A stretch of DNA of 64,000 nt from Verrucomicrobiia bacterium (GTDB lineage Bacteria; Verrucomicrobiota; Verrucomicrobiia; Limisphaerales; JADLHS01), in NCBI GenBank assembly GCA_026125285.1, contig JAHCLO010000027.1, positions 32,047 to 96,046 of the forward strand, given 5' to 3'. Both the position numbers and the translations under genes were made by a program. Below the pieces are notes generated by a model, which saw only the letters and a program-made list of their open reading frames with translations, was not told the DNA's origin and made no database searches. Positions 8,759 to 18,297 of the stretch are shown one piece after another. The number at the start of each line of letters is the position of its first letter. Positions within the stretch are counted from its first letter, which is position 1.

Positions 8759-9536
8759 TGTGCTGCAAATGAACAATTCGACTGCATCGTGTATATATCA
8801 AACCGAGCATCAGCAACGGTTTGAATATACCGTGAAACACCTCGCCGGGATTCTTGCTTCGGGTAGTGTGGTTGCGGACATAGGGTGTCACCGGCTGGAC
8901 CAAGGCGTAATGTTGGCAAAGGCAGGTTTCAAGGTAATTGGTTTTGATGTTCTGCCGTTTCTTGAGAAACGGACAACAATTACGAGGGCTCGCCAGTATG
9001 GCATCCAACTGGCCGAGATAAAGTGCTTGGAAAGAGGCGAGTTTTCGCCGGCATTTCCCAATGGATTCTTTGACTGTGTTGTGATGACGGAGGTGATTGA
9101 GCACCTTGCGTTTAATCCGCTGGAGATGTGGAAGGCGATCTTCAGCATGGTCAAACCCAATGGGCATATCATCATCACAACGCCAAATTCGCTCGCACTT
9201 AAGAGTCTGGCGCGAGCGCTCTGGCGACTCCTGTTATTAAGGGGGCATGGGATTTCCGTTCGTGAGATCATGGAAAACGTGACTTATGGCCATCATTGGA
9301 AGGAATATAGCGCAAGGGAAATTCGCGAATACTTTGCCTACCTTGGGGTGACTCCCAGCGCGATTATGACTACGCATTTGGACTTTGTCTCAAATCGTTC
9401 TGACTCGAGATTAAGGCATCGGCTCGCGAAACTGATATATCACCTGGTTCCGAATTTGCGACCTTCGTTAATGAGCGTGATACAGGTAAGCTCGGACAGA
9501 CTTATTACCCGTAACACACCGCAATATGCAGAGTAA
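8751..9536 (+). CDS. Class I SAM-dependent methyltransferase
   Basis: This 261-residue protein overlaps the end of asnB by 8 bases. The methyltransferase 11/12-type fold is visible. Motif I is atypical (VVADIGCHRLDQGVMLAKAG, with GC kept but the GxGxG loop altered). An acidic strand end follows (VIGFDV), then motif II/III (FDCVVMTEVIEHL, residues about 107-119) and the post-II motif IKPNG-like (MVKPNGHIIITTPNS). The conserved E-V-I-E-H-L pattern is typical of small-molecule and sugar O- or N-methyltransferases. It probably methylates a sugar of the repeat unit or caps the chain. The altered motif I lowers certainty that SAM binding is canonical. Confidence 0.75.
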   Translation: MGNVLQMNNSTASCIYQTEHQQRFEYTVKHLAGILASGSVVADIGCHRLDQGVMLAKAGFKVIGFDVLPFLEKRTTITRARQYGIQLAEIKCLERGEFSPAFPNGFFDCVVMTEVIEHLAFNPLEMWKAIFSMVKPNGHIIITTPNSLALKSLARALWRLLLLRGHGISVREIMENVTYGHHWKEYSAREIREYFAYLGVTPSAIMTTHLDFVSNRSDSRLRHRLAKLIYHLVPNLRPSLMSVIQVSSDRLITRNTPQYAE

Positions 9537-9567
9537 GATTCGTCGCTGAGTTGAGTCGAGCACCAGG

Positions 9568-10572
9568 GTGGTTCTAGTACTCGGAGGCTTTGAGCTTCCC
9601 AACGCTTTCCACGTGCAACTATCGATCATTATTGTCAACTGGAAGTCCAAGGAATACCTGCAGAAGTGCATCGCATCCATCTTGGCCCTAACGCACGATC
9701 TTGATTATGAGGTTATCGTCATTGATGCTGCCTCTTACGATGGGTGTGGGGAAATGCTTTCCGAAGCGTATCCGCAGGTGCGATTCATACAGGGACAGGC
9801 AAATGGCGGATTTGCCAAATCCAACAATTCGGCGTTTCGAGCGTCCCAAGGGGACGCTCTGCTATTCCTGAATCCAGACACAGAATTGTGTGGTAGGGCC
9901 ATAAACCTGATGTACGAGCAACTGCTGAGTTTGCCGCAATCTGGTGCGATTGGTTGCCGGCTTCTGAATTCAGATGGGACGCTCCAGGCCAGTTGCATTC
10001 AGTCGTTCCCGACCCTCGTGAACCAATTGTTAAATGCGGAGCTAATCAGGCGCTGGTTCCCCCGATCCCCGCTCTGGGGCATGGCGCCATTATTCTCTGA
10101 CTCGGTGTCGCCGTCGGAGGTCGATGTTGTTTCTGGTGCCTGCTTGATGATGCGCCGCAAAGTCTTTGCGGAAGTGGGAGGCTTCAGTACCGAGTATTTC
10201 ATGTATTCGGAGGATGTGGACTTGTGCTTCAAAGTGCGGCAGGCGTCTTATGTCAACTATTATGTGCCCACTGCCAGAGTGATCCATCATGGCGGGAGGA
10301 GTACTGCCGAAAGCGGAGTCAACTTGTTTTCCAGCGTGATGATGTTGGAGTCGCGCTGGCGCTTTTTCTTAAAGACGCGACCTGCGTGGTATTGCTGGCT
10401 CTATCGGGCTGGCATGTTTGTGATCAGCTTGGTCAGAGTTGTGTTGGCCTTATTGATCCGAGCGGTGGAGAGCTTGAGGAACAAAGAGACCTCTTGGAAT
10501 GCTACCGTTGCCAAGTGGGGGGGGCGATTCAGATGGGCACTTGGCTTGGAGGACTGGGTTAAGGACTACTGA
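9568..10572 (+). CDS. GT2-family glycosyltransferase (rhamnosyltransferase-like)
   Basis: This is a protein of about 334 residues with the GT-A fold beginning LSIIIVNWKSKEYLQKCI. The GTG at 9568 has AGG directly before it; an in-frame GTG at 9613 would give the more usual family N-terminus, VQLSIIIVNW. Visible motifs are VIVIDAASYDG, the NGGFAKSNN stretch and LFLNPDTEL (the DxD-equivalent NPD). Also present are VVSGACLMMRRKVFAEVGGF and YSEDVDLCFK (ED motif), all characteristic of WbbL/RfbF-type rhamnosyl- or related transferases. A hydrophobic C-terminal helix (AGMFVISLVRVVLALLI) may anchor it to the membrane. The exact sugar is not determinable. Confidence 0.85.
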   Translation: MVLVLGGFELPNAFHVQLSIIIVNWKSKEYLQKCIASILALTHDLDYEVIVIDAASYDGCGEMLSEAYPQVRFIQGQANGGFAKSNNSAFRASQGDALLFLNPDTELCGRAINLMYEQLLSLPQSGAIGCRLLNSDGTLQASCIQSFPTLVNQLLNAELIRRWFPRSPLWGMAPLFSDSVSPSEVDVVSGACLMMRRKVFAEVGGFSTEYFMYSEDVDLCFKVRQASYVNYYVPTARVIHHGGRSTAESGVNLFSSVMMLESRWRFFLKTRPAWYCWLYRAGMFVISLVRVVLALLIRAVESLRNKETSWNATVAKWGGRFRWALGLEDWVKDY

Positions 10573-10573
10573 A

Positions 10574-11983
10574 GTGACTACACAAAGCGCTCCATCTATA
10601 CTCTGCTCCTCTACGGGTGTGAAGTCACCTAGTTGTAGCCAAAGCCATCCGGGTTCTCGCGCAAACGACGAGTCGAAGCGAGTTTTGCTTTTGGGCGCGG
10701 GCTTCTCCACGCGCAACCTGGGTGTCTGGGCCCTTGCTTCGAGTGCAATCGCCGCAGTGCTGAATAGGTATCCCAAGGCGCAAATCCAATTGCTTGATTA
10801 TGAGCGGCAGCCGGCATCCCATTCTGTGAAGCACCCAGGGGGCATTGCCACAGTGGAACTGGTGAATATTCGTTTCTCCAAGAAGATTTGGCTGCCTAAC
10901 AGCATTGTCCGCCTTCTCCTGACCGCCGCATTCCTGAGGTTGATGCCGTTCCAAAGGGTGCGAACCCGTATCATCGAAGCAAATCCTTGGTTGAAAGCGG
11001 TAGCGCAGGCCGACCTTGTGGGGTCAATTGCCGGCGGTGACAGCTTTAGTGATATTTATGGATTAGGACGACTCCTCTATGTAGCCCTTCCCCAGGTGCT
11101 GGTGTTACTCCTCGCGAGGCCGCTCGTCTTGCTTCCGCAGACTCTCGGGCCTTTCACTAGCACCCCCGCAAGAGCCATTGCCCGTTACATCTTGCGGCGC
11201 GCAGCGATCGTCTATGCGCGGGATTGTGACAGCCTGGACGATATCAAACCGTTATTGGGTCAAGAAACCTCGAATTGTCGTCCCGCCTATGACATGGCTT
11301 TCGCTTTGGAGCCCGTTGCACCGTCCGCTTCGTTGTTTGCTGCTTTGAACGAACTGGAACACTGCCGACCGCTCGTAGGATTGAATGTGAGCGGACTGCT
11401 CTGCAAGGGAGGATACAATGGCCGCAACATGTTCGGCCTCAAACATGAATACTGTGACTTGATTCGCCACATCATCCGGGACTTCGTTCACCAGGGCGCT
11501 CATGTAGTCCTCGTCCCGCATGTTCTCGGAACTGCACCCAATTCGGAAAGCGATGTAGTGGCTTCACTCATGCTTCACCGTCAACTCACTCATGAATGCA
11601 GCGGGCGATTGCACTTGCTGAATGGGGACTATGATCACCAGCAAATCAAGCATGTGATTGGGAAATGTGACTTCTTCGTCGGCTCGCGCATGCATGCCTG
11701 TATTGCGGCGCTTTCTCAGTGTGTACCCGCTGTCGGCCTCGCGTACAGCCGCAAATTCAGAGGGGTCCTCGGGTCTATCGGGGTAGCAGACCTCGTTATT
11801 GATCTAAGTGACAATGACATCCAGGAAGTCCGGAAACAGGTCCAAGATATTTACAGCCGAAAACACCTTGTACGTACGCAACTCGAACAAAACATACCTG
11901 GAGTCAAGAGTTCCGTACTGAGTCTATTCTCTGAAGCAACCCAGAACGGGATGTCCTATCATGCAGGAGCCAGCTACCCCTGA
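10574..11983 (+). CDS. Polysaccharide pyruvyl transferase family protein
   Basis: This is a 469-residue protein. The GTG at 10574, two bases after the previous stop, is chosen over an in-frame start at 10499 that lies inside the upstream gene. The domain starts near residue 36 (RVLLLGAGFSTRNLGVWAL) and includes GGDSFSDIYG. Also present are LLPQTLGPF, ARDCDSLDDI and the C-terminal SRMHACIAALSQCVPAVGLAYSRKF. These match the PS_pyruv_trans (WcaK/CsaB/EpsO) fold, a GT-B-like enzyme that transfers pyruvate from phosphoenolpyruvate to form ketals on sugars. Pyruvylation would add negative charge to the polymer. The N-terminal 35 residues look disordered and may not be translated. Confidence 0.85.
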   Translation: MTTQSAPSILCSSTGVKSPSCSQSHPGSRANDESKRVLLLGAGFSTRNLGVWALASSAIAAVLNRYPKAQIQLLDYERQPASHSVKHPGGIATVELVNIRFSKKIWLPNSIVRLLLTAAFLRLMPFQRVRTRIIEANPWLKAVAQADLVGSIAGGDSFSDIYGLGRLLYVALPQVLVLLLARPLVLLPQTLGPFTSTPARAIARYILRRAAIVYARDCDSLDDIKPLLGQETSNCRPAYDMAFALEPVAPSASLFAALNELEHCRPLVGLNVSGLLCKGGYNGRNMFGLKHEYCDLIRHIIRDFVHQGAHVVLVPHVLGTAPNSESDVVASLMLHRQLTHECSGRLHLLNGDYDHQQIKHVIGKCDFFVGSRMHACIAALSQCVPAVGLAYSRKFRGVLGSIGVADLVIDLSDNDIQEVRKQVQDIYSRKHLVRTQLEQNIPGVKSSVLSLFSEATQNGMSYHAGASYP

Positions 11984-12456
11984 GTCGTGACCATCGAATC
12001 GGGCAGGTGAGCTTCGTATCGAGTCTCACCGCCGATCCGAAGATTGTTGTGTCTTGGGTCAGAACCAATCCAATCAAGAGACAATACCTACCCTCAGATC
12101 GCTATCTTTAGGGTCTTCGCGTCAACGTCTCACATTACCGCCGGATTGGTGGAGATGGAGCTTTTTCGTTAAGATGTAGTGTTTTTGAAATGGAGATGAG
12201 AGGCAGGCAAATTAACCCCATAATGCCGCGGCACAGCGATTGCTCCATCTTTGGCATGAATTTGAAGTTGCCTGATTTGATTCCGCAGTCCTCCTCGATG
12301 ATTTCAACAGTTCACGACTCCGTCTCGGCGTTTTGCTATAAGCCTGAACAACTCCACACGTTCTCTGCCGACTCGATTGAGCCTAACAACCCGGAGATGG
12401 AGTGTGGCAGCAATCGTGTCACGTTGCCACCAATCCACCACAGGGGGCGCTTTTCC
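11984..12456 (+). other. 473-bp non-coding stretch before the beta-helix gene
   Basis: The frame of the next gene is open from 12190, but the residues encoded by 12190-12456 have no signal peptide or domain character, and a convincing ribosome-binding site lies only at the later start. I see no RNA gene, strong promoter or terminator here. Its length compared with the tight spacing elsewhere suggests an independent promoter for the secreted protein. Confidence 0.4.
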
Positions 12457-14514
12457 ATGGCAAGGTCTTTTCTAGCCCTTCTACTCCTCTCTCCCGGCCT
12501 GCTTTCCGCCGCCACGCTCTACTGCGGGCCATCGTCCAGCGGCAATGGCAGCGGCAGCGATTTCAACAATCGCATGGCCCTGCCCAATACCACCGGCTTT
12601 GTGCGCGGCAACACCTACGTCATCATTGAGGGCAACTACGGTAGCAAGACCTTTTCCACCGCCGCCAGCGGCACTTCGGTCATCACCATTCGCAAGGGCA
12701 ACGCCACGCAGGACAGCGCCGTGGCGGGCTGGGCCAGTTCGTTGGTGGACGGGCAGGCGATCTTCGGAGGCGGCATCACGTTCAGCACCAGCTATTGGAT
12801 TTTCGACGGTGTGACCGGCGGCGGGCCGGGCAGTTGGACCAGTGGGCACGGTTTCCTCGTCACCATCACCGGCGGCGGCGGCAAGGGGATCATCCTGTCC
12901 AACGGACCTGACCAGATTCAGATTCGGCACACGGAAGTTTACAGCGTGCTGGGCACGGACACGGAATCGGGCGAAGACGGCTTGTATGATCTCAACGGCT
13001 CGTCTTACATCACACTGGCTTATTGTTCGTTCCACGATTTCGGGCGCACCTGCATCCTCACGCGCAACGCGGACCATTGGCTGGCGGAGTATTGCTACTT
13101 TGCCCGCAACTCCTCCAGCGCCGCGCAACACTCGGAAGGCTGGTCGGATCAGGAAAGCGATGACATGGTGGTGCGCTACAATTTCTTTGAAACCATCGAG
13201 GGCACGGCGTTCATCGCCTGGCTGGGCGCGGACAAGACGGTGAATCGCTGGGAGATTTACGGCAACGTCTTTTGGAAAACCCGGTCGGAGGGTGTCAGTG
13301 GCGTCTTGCGCACGCGCACCGGCAACACGGCCAACAACATGAAGATTTACAACAACACCATTGCCAACGTGGACATCGGCAGCGAGGCGGGGGTGTATAT
13401 CAACTTCGGCAGTGGCAACACGGTTTACAACAACATCAGTTACAACAGCCGTCCATTCAATGTGGCCGGCGCCACCGCGGCGAACAATCTCACGGCCAGC
13501 AGCGGCAGCATCTTTGTGAACGCCGGCAGCGGCGATTTTCGATTGAGTGGCGCCAGTGCTGGCGGTTCGCTGGGCAGTGGTTACAACAGCACAGATGCTT
13601 ATGGCAACACGCGCGGCGCGGACGGCACTTGGGATCGGGGCGCGTATGAATACACGTCGGGAGGAGGCGCGTCAGCACCGATCGTCACAAGCCAACCCTT
13701 GAGCACGACCGTTGCCGCCGGGCAAACCGCCACCTTCTCGGTCACGGCGACCGGTTCCTCGCCCATGTCTTACCAGTGGCAGCGCAACGGTGACAATATC
13801 TCGGGCGCGATGGCCTCCACGTATACGACGCCGGCTACGACAGCTTCGGACAACGGGGCGACCTTCCGCGCAGTAGTCAGCAATTCCGGGGGCAGTGTGA
13901 CCAGCGCCGTTGCGACACTGACGGTTAGCACCCAACCAAACGCTTCACCGACAGTACAAATCACGAGCCCTTCGAGTGGCGCTAACTTCACGTCACCTGC
14001 TACGATTACATTCGAGGTGAGTGCTGCGGATGCCGATGGCACGATCGCAAAGGTCGAGTTTTTCAATGCTGGAACGAAGTTGGGTGAGGATAGCAGCAGC
14101 CCCTACGCATTCATTTGGAGTGGAGTGGCTGTGGGTTCCTACAATTTGACGGCAACCGCCACTGACAATCTGGGTGCCGCGACGACATCCAGCGTGATTT
14201 CCATAACTGTGGACCAATCTCCACCGACAGGGCAATTCAACATTGGTGACCAAGTCGTGGTGACGTCCGAACCATCGCTGCGAGTTCGATCCACCCCGGA
14301 AGTGGCCGGTACCATCCTTGGGACTCAGCCGTATCAAGCGGTTGGCACGATCGTTTCGGGTCCCGTGAGCGCGGATGGGTTCATCTGGTGGCAGGTTGAC
14401 TATGCCAGTTCTCCAGACGGCTGGTCAATTGAGGGTGATGGTACGACTTTCTTCCTAGACTCTGCTCCACCGCCCCCCAGCCCACCTAGCATTCCCAGAG
14501 TGGTGCTGAACTGA
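12457..14514 (+). CDS. Secreted right-handed beta-helix protein with Ig-like and SH3-like domains
   Basis: This 685-residue protein begins at ATG 12457, preceded by AGGGGG at 12442-12447. It has a clear signal peptide, MARSFLALLLLSPGLLSA, cleaved near AA-TLYCG. Residues about 20-395 form a parallel beta-helix with short polar repeats (SSYITLAYCSFHDF, NNMKIYNNTIANV), the fold of pectate-lyase and polysaccharide-modifying enzymes. After it come an Ig-like domain (about 407-490), a Big_17-like domain (about 493-585) and an SH3b-like domain (about 590-670, PSLRVRSTPEVAGTILG). The protein ends abruptly after a PPPPSPPSIP linker with VVLN. No known C-terminal sorting module follows, so a downstream domain may have been lost. 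Its place in the locus suggests a glycan lyase, hydrolase or binding protein. Confidence 0.8.
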   Translation: MARSFLALLLLSPGLLSAATLYCGPSSSGNGSGSDFNNRMALPNTTGFVRGNTYVIIEGNYGSKTFSTAASGTSVITIRKGNATQDSAVAGWASSLVDGQAIFGGGITFSTSYWIFDGVTGGGPGSWTSGHGFLVTITGGGGKGIILSNGPDQIQIRHTEVYSVLGTDTESGEDGLYDLNGSSYITLAYCSFHDFGRTCILTRNADHWLAEYCYFARNSSSAAQHSEGWSDQESDDMVVRYNFFETIEGTAFIAWLGADKTVNRWEIYGNVFWKTRSEGVSGVLRTRTGNTANNMKIYNNTIANVDIGSEAGVYINFGSGNTVYNNISYNSRPFNVAGATAANNLTASSGSIFVNAGSGDFRLSGASAGGSLGSGYNSTDAYGNTRGADGTWDRGAYEYTSGGGASAPIVTSQPLSTTVAAGQTATFSVTATGSSPMSYQWQRNGDNISGAMASTYTTPATTASDNGATFRAVVSNSGGSVTSAVATLTVSTQPNASPTVQITSPSSGANFTSPATITFEVSAADADGTIAKVEFFNAGTKLGEDSSSPYAFIWSGVAVGSYNLTATATDNLGAATTSSVISITVDQSPPTGQFNIGDQVVVTSEPSLRVRSTPEVAGTILGTQPYQAVGTIVSGPVSADGFIWWQVDYASSPDGWSIEGDGTTFFLDSAPPPPSPPSIPRVVLN

Positions 14515-14888
14515 CTGGAATCGACGGCATCAATCTGGGGCTTCAGACGGTGAGGAAGCTCGCTTGCGGAGAGCGGTTAGAGAAACCTCAGCGAAGTTGG
14601 TGTGGCGAACTTCTGACCAGTCATCACCATGCCAAAGTCCTTTGCAGGTTCAACCGGTGCATCGGTCTCGAGTTCCCTCTAAACAGTGGATACCGGCGGA
14701 AGTCAGTTAGTGGTTCTTTGTGAACTGGCTTCCAAAAGCAGTTGGCGATTGACAGTTCAATGATCTGGTTTCGCTGCCCCTCGACCGATGCAACCATTTG
14801 AGCGTGGTTGAGTGTAAAATTCAGTTCGTATACTGTCCCAGGTGAGCGCTAAGTTGGAACCTAACTTCGATTACCTGCCCTACCCTGG
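14515..14888 (+). other. 374-bp non-coding stretch before the FrhB-like gene
   Basis: No open frame of protein-like character, RNA gene or T-tailed hairpin is visible. It separates the inserted secreted protein from the downstream glycan genes and may hold a promoter, but no convincing -35/-10 pair was found by eye. Confidence 0.4.
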
Positions 14889-16190
14889 ATGATGCACCGC
14901 ATTCGTACGATATCTGACATCGTTGACTGGCGCTTGTGTTTGGGCTGCGGCGTCTGCGCCTATATTTGTCCCGAACGGAGAGTGAGCCTGTTGGACTTTG
15001 TGGAGGAAGGCATCCGCCCGGTTGTAGAATCCAACGACTGTGGCTCTTGCCGGGTTTGTCTCGAGGTATGCCCAGCCTTTGAGAATGACCACACCGAGAT
15101 CAATTCCGTTCCCGGCTTGATAGAGGAGCTCAAACCGTATTGTGGTCCGGTCCTGGAGATTTGGGAGGGATACGCTGCTGATTCGGAAATCCGGCACCGG
15201 GGTTCCTCCGGCGGTTTGCTCACGGCTCTTGCTTTGTATTGCCTGGAGCGGCAGGCCATGCCCGGCGTGCTTCACATTGGCAGCGACCCTAATGACCCAT
15301 TAAGAAACAAGACCAGAATGAGCAAGAATCGGGCGGACCTAATGGCGAAGACCGGTTCGCGCTACGCGCCAGCCGCCGCCTGCGACAGCCTGCACTTGAT
15401 CGAGGCCGCAGCAGGACCTTGCGTGTTCATCGGCCAGCCAAGCGAAGTGACTGCCCTGAGAAAGGCAGAACGTTTGCGACCGGCTCTGTCGGCAAAGATT
15501 GGACTGGCCCTTTCGTTCTTTTGTGCCGGATCCCCAGCTCGCAGAGGGACGCTTGAACTGTTGAAATCCATGGGAGTGAAGCCCGACGAAGTCAGTGACG
15601 TCCGCTACCGGGGAAATGGCTGGCCAGGGATGTTTGCAGTCACGCTCAAAGGACAATCGCAACCTTCCCACTTTCGGACTTACACGGAATCTTGGCGGTT
15701 CATGCAAGCGTACCGTCCATTCTCCGTGCATCTTTGCCCGGATGGGACGGGAGAAGACGCCGACATTTCTTGCGGCGATCCGTGGTACCGGGAGGTCAAG
15801 GACGGCGAGGGTGGGAGTTCACTTGTCGTCGTGCGCACGGAAACCGGCCGCCGGATTCTGCGGGGCGCGATGGAGGCCGGATATGTGCAGGCTGAACCCG
15901 CCGAGACCTGGAAACTACTGCGTTCGCAGAACAATCTATTTGAAAAGCGGGGAGCGATTGGGGGGCGTGTGGCAACCATTCGGGCATTCGGACTGCCAGT
16001 GCCAAAACTCAAAGGATTCTCCCTGATGCAGAATTGGTGGCGGCTATCGTTTAAGGACAAGCTTCGTTCAACTGCGGGAACCATCAGGCGGATTATTTCC
16101 CGGCGATATTATCGCCGACGGAATCTGGATGCGACCCGAGTTGGCATGGATAACGGAGGGGACTTGGACTCCGTTTTCAGGATTGATTGA
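14889..16190 (+). CDS. FrhB/FdhB-type iron-sulfur protein (coenzyme F420 hydrogenase/dehydrogenase beta-subunit family)
   Basis: This 433-residue protein begins with two 4Fe-4S ferredoxin motifs: CLGCGVCAYICP near residues 18-29 and CGSCRVCLEVCP near 51-62. The FrhB N- and C-terminal domains follow (RGSSGGLLTALALYCLE near 100, KIGLALSFFCAGSP near 205, and DISCGDPWY near 295). The family includes the F420-reducing hydrogenase and formate dehydrogenase beta subunits. A large branch occurs in exopolysaccharide loci, often beside pyruvyl transferases, where its reaction is not established. No hydrogenase partner is nearby, so a redox step on a glycan precursor is the likely role. It overlaps the next gene by 4 bases. 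Confidence 0.85.
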   Translation: MMHRIRTISDIVDWRLCLGCGVCAYICPERRVSLLDFVEEGIRPVVESNDCGSCRVCLEVCPAFENDHTEINSVPGLIEELKPYCGPVLEIWEGYAADSEIRHRGSSGGLLTALALYCLERQAMPGVLHIGSDPNDPLRNKTRMSKNRADLMAKTGSRYAPAAACDSLHLIEAAAGPCVFIGQPSEVTALRKAERLRPALSAKIGLALSFFCAGSPARRGTLELLKSMGVKPDEVSDVRYRGNGWPGMFAVTLKGQSQPSHFRTYTESWRFMQAYRPFSVHLCPDGTGEDADISCGDPWYREVKDGEGGSSLVVVRTETGRRILRGAMEAGYVQAEPAETWKLLRSQNNLFEKRGAIGGRVATIRAFGLPVPKLKGFSLMQNWWRLSFKDKLRSTAGTIRRIISRRYYRRRNLDATRVGMDNGGDLDSVFRID

Positions 16191-17509
16191 ATTTGAACGC
16201 GGTCGCCACAGTTTTCCTCGTGGTTTGCTCGATCGGTGTCTTGATTGTGCCGCGGCGCTGGGCCCTCGCGCCGCTCTTGGCAGGCGCATGCTATATGACG
16301 CTTGGTCAGGGGTTCAATCTAGGACCTTTCAATTTTACCGTTATTCGAGTGTTGATTCTGGTTGGTGCCGTCCGGATTCTCTTTCGCCAAGAGCGCATTA
16401 TCGGGCGGATGAATCGGCTTGATTGGGGGATAGTCGCATTCGGATTATGGGCGATAATCAGCAGTGCGTTTCATCAAGCCGGGGAAGACGGTAATCCGTG
16501 GGTTTATCGATTAGGACTCGCGTATAACACATGCGGAATATATTTTCTAACTCGGGTCTGGTGCCGCTCAAAAGATGATGTGGTGTGCGTGATTAGAGTT
16601 CTCGCATTTTTGTTGGCGCCTTTGGCATTGGAGATGGCGGCAGAGAAGATCACAGCCCGCAACTTCTTTTCGGTGCTGGGCGGAGTTCCCCCGACCCCAC
16701 CTATTCGAGATGGCAGCCTTCGTGCGATGGGTCCCTTTGGTCACCCGATCCTTGCTGGGACTGTTGGGGCCGTTTGTTTTCCACTGATCTGCGGAATTCT
16801 GCGCACGCACCGCGCGGTAGCGGTGATTGGGCTTTCCGCCTGTACTCTCATAGTGTTCGCCTCTTCCTCAAGCGGCCCGATCATGAGCGCTTTCGCAGGC
16901 GCATTTGCATTGATCATGTGGCGGTTTCGCCACCTGACTCGACTCGCGCGGATAGGAGCCGTGGCTTGCTACGTTCTTTTGGATATCGTCATGAAGGCCG
17001 AACCATATTATTTATTGGCGCGAATTGACATTAGCGGAGGAAGCACGGGTTGGCACCGTGCCGAACTCATTGACTCTGCGATACGCCATTTGAATGAGTG
17101 GTGGCTTGGAGGTACTGACTACACTCGGCATTGGATGCCAACTGGCGTAAGTTGGAGCGCGAATCATACAGATTTGACGAACCATTACATAAAGATGGGT
17201 GTGCTGGGAGGGCTGCCTTTGATGTTGCTGTTCATCTTTCTGCTTTGGACGGCGTTTCGATTCATCGGAGAAACATTGCATGCAGAGCCGGAGATTTCCG
17301 CCTCCGAGAGCTTCTTCGTTTGGTGTCTGGGGGCTGCGTTGTTTGCTCACGTTGCCACGTGTATTTCGATCACCTACTTCGACCAGTCCTTTATTTTCGT
17401 TTACATCACGTTCGCTGTTATTGGCAGCATGAGGGCTACAAGGGGAGACGCAATGGGAGATAATTCGGAATCCTCCGACGACGTCGCACTTGAACCTTCT
17501 AGCGTATGA
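16187..17509 (+). CDS. O-antigen polymerase/ligase-like polytopic membrane protein (Wzy/WaaL family)
   Basis: This 440-residue protein is probably started by the TTG at 16187, whose TTGA overlaps the previous stop. It has about ten hydrophobic segments (for example VATVFLVVCSIGVLIV, IVAFGLWAIISSAF, VIGLSACTLIVFASSSSGPIMSAF). A hydrophilic periplasmic loop near residues 265-320 contains GWHRAELIDSAIRHL and HTDLTNHYIKMGVLGG. These are the hallmarks of the Wzy_C/O-antigen ligase family: a large loop with Arg and His residues followed by TM helices. It would polymerise or ligate lipid-linked repeat units on the periplasmic side. A polymerase in a cluster that also has an ABC exporter is unusual. 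Polymerase and ligase cannot be distinguished by sequence alone. Confidence 0.8.
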   Translation: MNLNAVATVFLVVCSIGVLIVPRRWALAPLLAGACYMTLGQGFNLGPFNFTVIRVLILVGAVRILFRQERIIGRMNRLDWGIVAFGLWAIISSAFHQAGEDGNPWVYRLGLAYNTCGIYFLTRVWCRSKDDVVCVIRVLAFLLAPLALEMAAEKITARNFFSVLGGVPPTPPIRDGSLRAMGPFGHPILAGTVGAVCFPLICGILRTHRAVAVIGLSACTLIVFASSSSGPIMSAFAGAFALIMWRFRHLTRLARIGAVACYVLLDIVMKAEPYYLLARIDISGGSTGWHRAELIDSAIRHLNEWWLGGTDYTRHWMPTGVSWSANHTDLTNHYIKMGVLGGLPLMLLFIFLLWTAFRFIGETLHAEPEISASESFFVWCLGAALFAHVATCISITYFDQSFIFVYITFAVIGSMRATRGDAMGDNSESSDDVALEPSSV

Positions 17510-18297
17510 ACTGGGCGCTGATTGCTGCGGTGAATGATGGAATGGTTCTGAAGAACACCCTCCTGAATTCGCCAGATGTAAGAGAGATGAAACAAGTTAT
17601 TCTGAGAACGGGATTTTCTTCGGCATCAACAGCCTACAATTCAGCCTTGGATGAATGCCAAGGCGATGTTGCGATACTCGCTCACCAGGATGTTTACCTA
17701 CCGCCCGGGTGGCTGAGTCGCCTGCACCAATCAATTTCTATCGTTGAGTCAATTGACCGAGATTGGGGGGTTTTAGGTATGTTTGGCATTGACCTCGCCG
17801 GCAACCATTGCGGTTACATCTACTCGACTGGACTTGGGAGGACTTTCGGAAAACCGAGCCAATTCCCAACCCAAGTTGTGTCAATAGACGAAATGGTGAT
17901 TGTCGTCCGTACCGGCACCGGGTTGCGCTTTGATTCCAGCTTGCCGGGGTATCACCTTTATGGAACGGATATCTGCCTCGAGGCGAATCGGCTTGGATTG
18001 TCAACCTTCGTAACATCCAACTTTTGCATACATAATAGCAACGGATTGCGCTGTCTGCCGGGTGCCTTTTGGAAGGCGTACGGCTACATGAAGCGAAAGT
18101 GGAGACCTGTGCTTCCGATCAAGACAACTTGTATAACGATTGCTCCGGGTTATGGCCAAGTAATTCGAAAGAGAGTGTTCGGTTGGTTGCAGACGGCGGT
18201 GGAGAGGACCGGAGTTGGTGTTAGAGTAAGCGACCCTGCAGAGTTGTACCGGCGGCTCACTGCGAGCGGCGAGATCGTGGCGCCAGACCTGGTTTAG
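17506..18297 (+). CDS. GT2-like glycosyltransferase
   Basis: This 263-residue protein overlaps the upstream polymerase by ATGA. It is a short GT-A-like protein with the sequence ILAHQDVYLPPGWL (residues about 57-70) where GT2 enzymes have their DxD. Later there is YHLYGTDICLEANRLG near 148, resembling the acceptor-site ED region. The N-terminus (MNWALIAAVNDGMVLKNTLL) lacks the usual PxYN motif, so it belongs to a divergent GT2 branch often found in polysaccharide loci. Donor and acceptor are unknown. Translational coupling to the polymerase suggests it completes the repeat unit or the reducing end. Confidence 0.7.
   Translation: MNWALIAAVNDGMVLKNTLLNSPDVREMKQVILRTGFSSASTAYNSALDECQGDVAILAHQDVYLPPGWLSRLHQSISIVESIDRDWGVLGMFGIDLAGNHCGYIYSTGLGRTFGKPSQFPTQVVSIDEMVIVVRTGTGLRFDSSLPGYHLYGTDICLEANRLGLSTFVTSNFCIHNSNGLRCLPGAFWKAYGYMKRKWRPVLPIKTTCITIAPGYGQVIRKRVFGWLQTAVERTGVGVRVSDPAELYRRLTASGEIVAPDLV

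Noticed and set aside
12190..12456. N-terminal extension of the beta-helix protein
   Set aside because: The signal peptide and ribosome-binding site mark the start at 12457; the upstream codons have no protein-like character.
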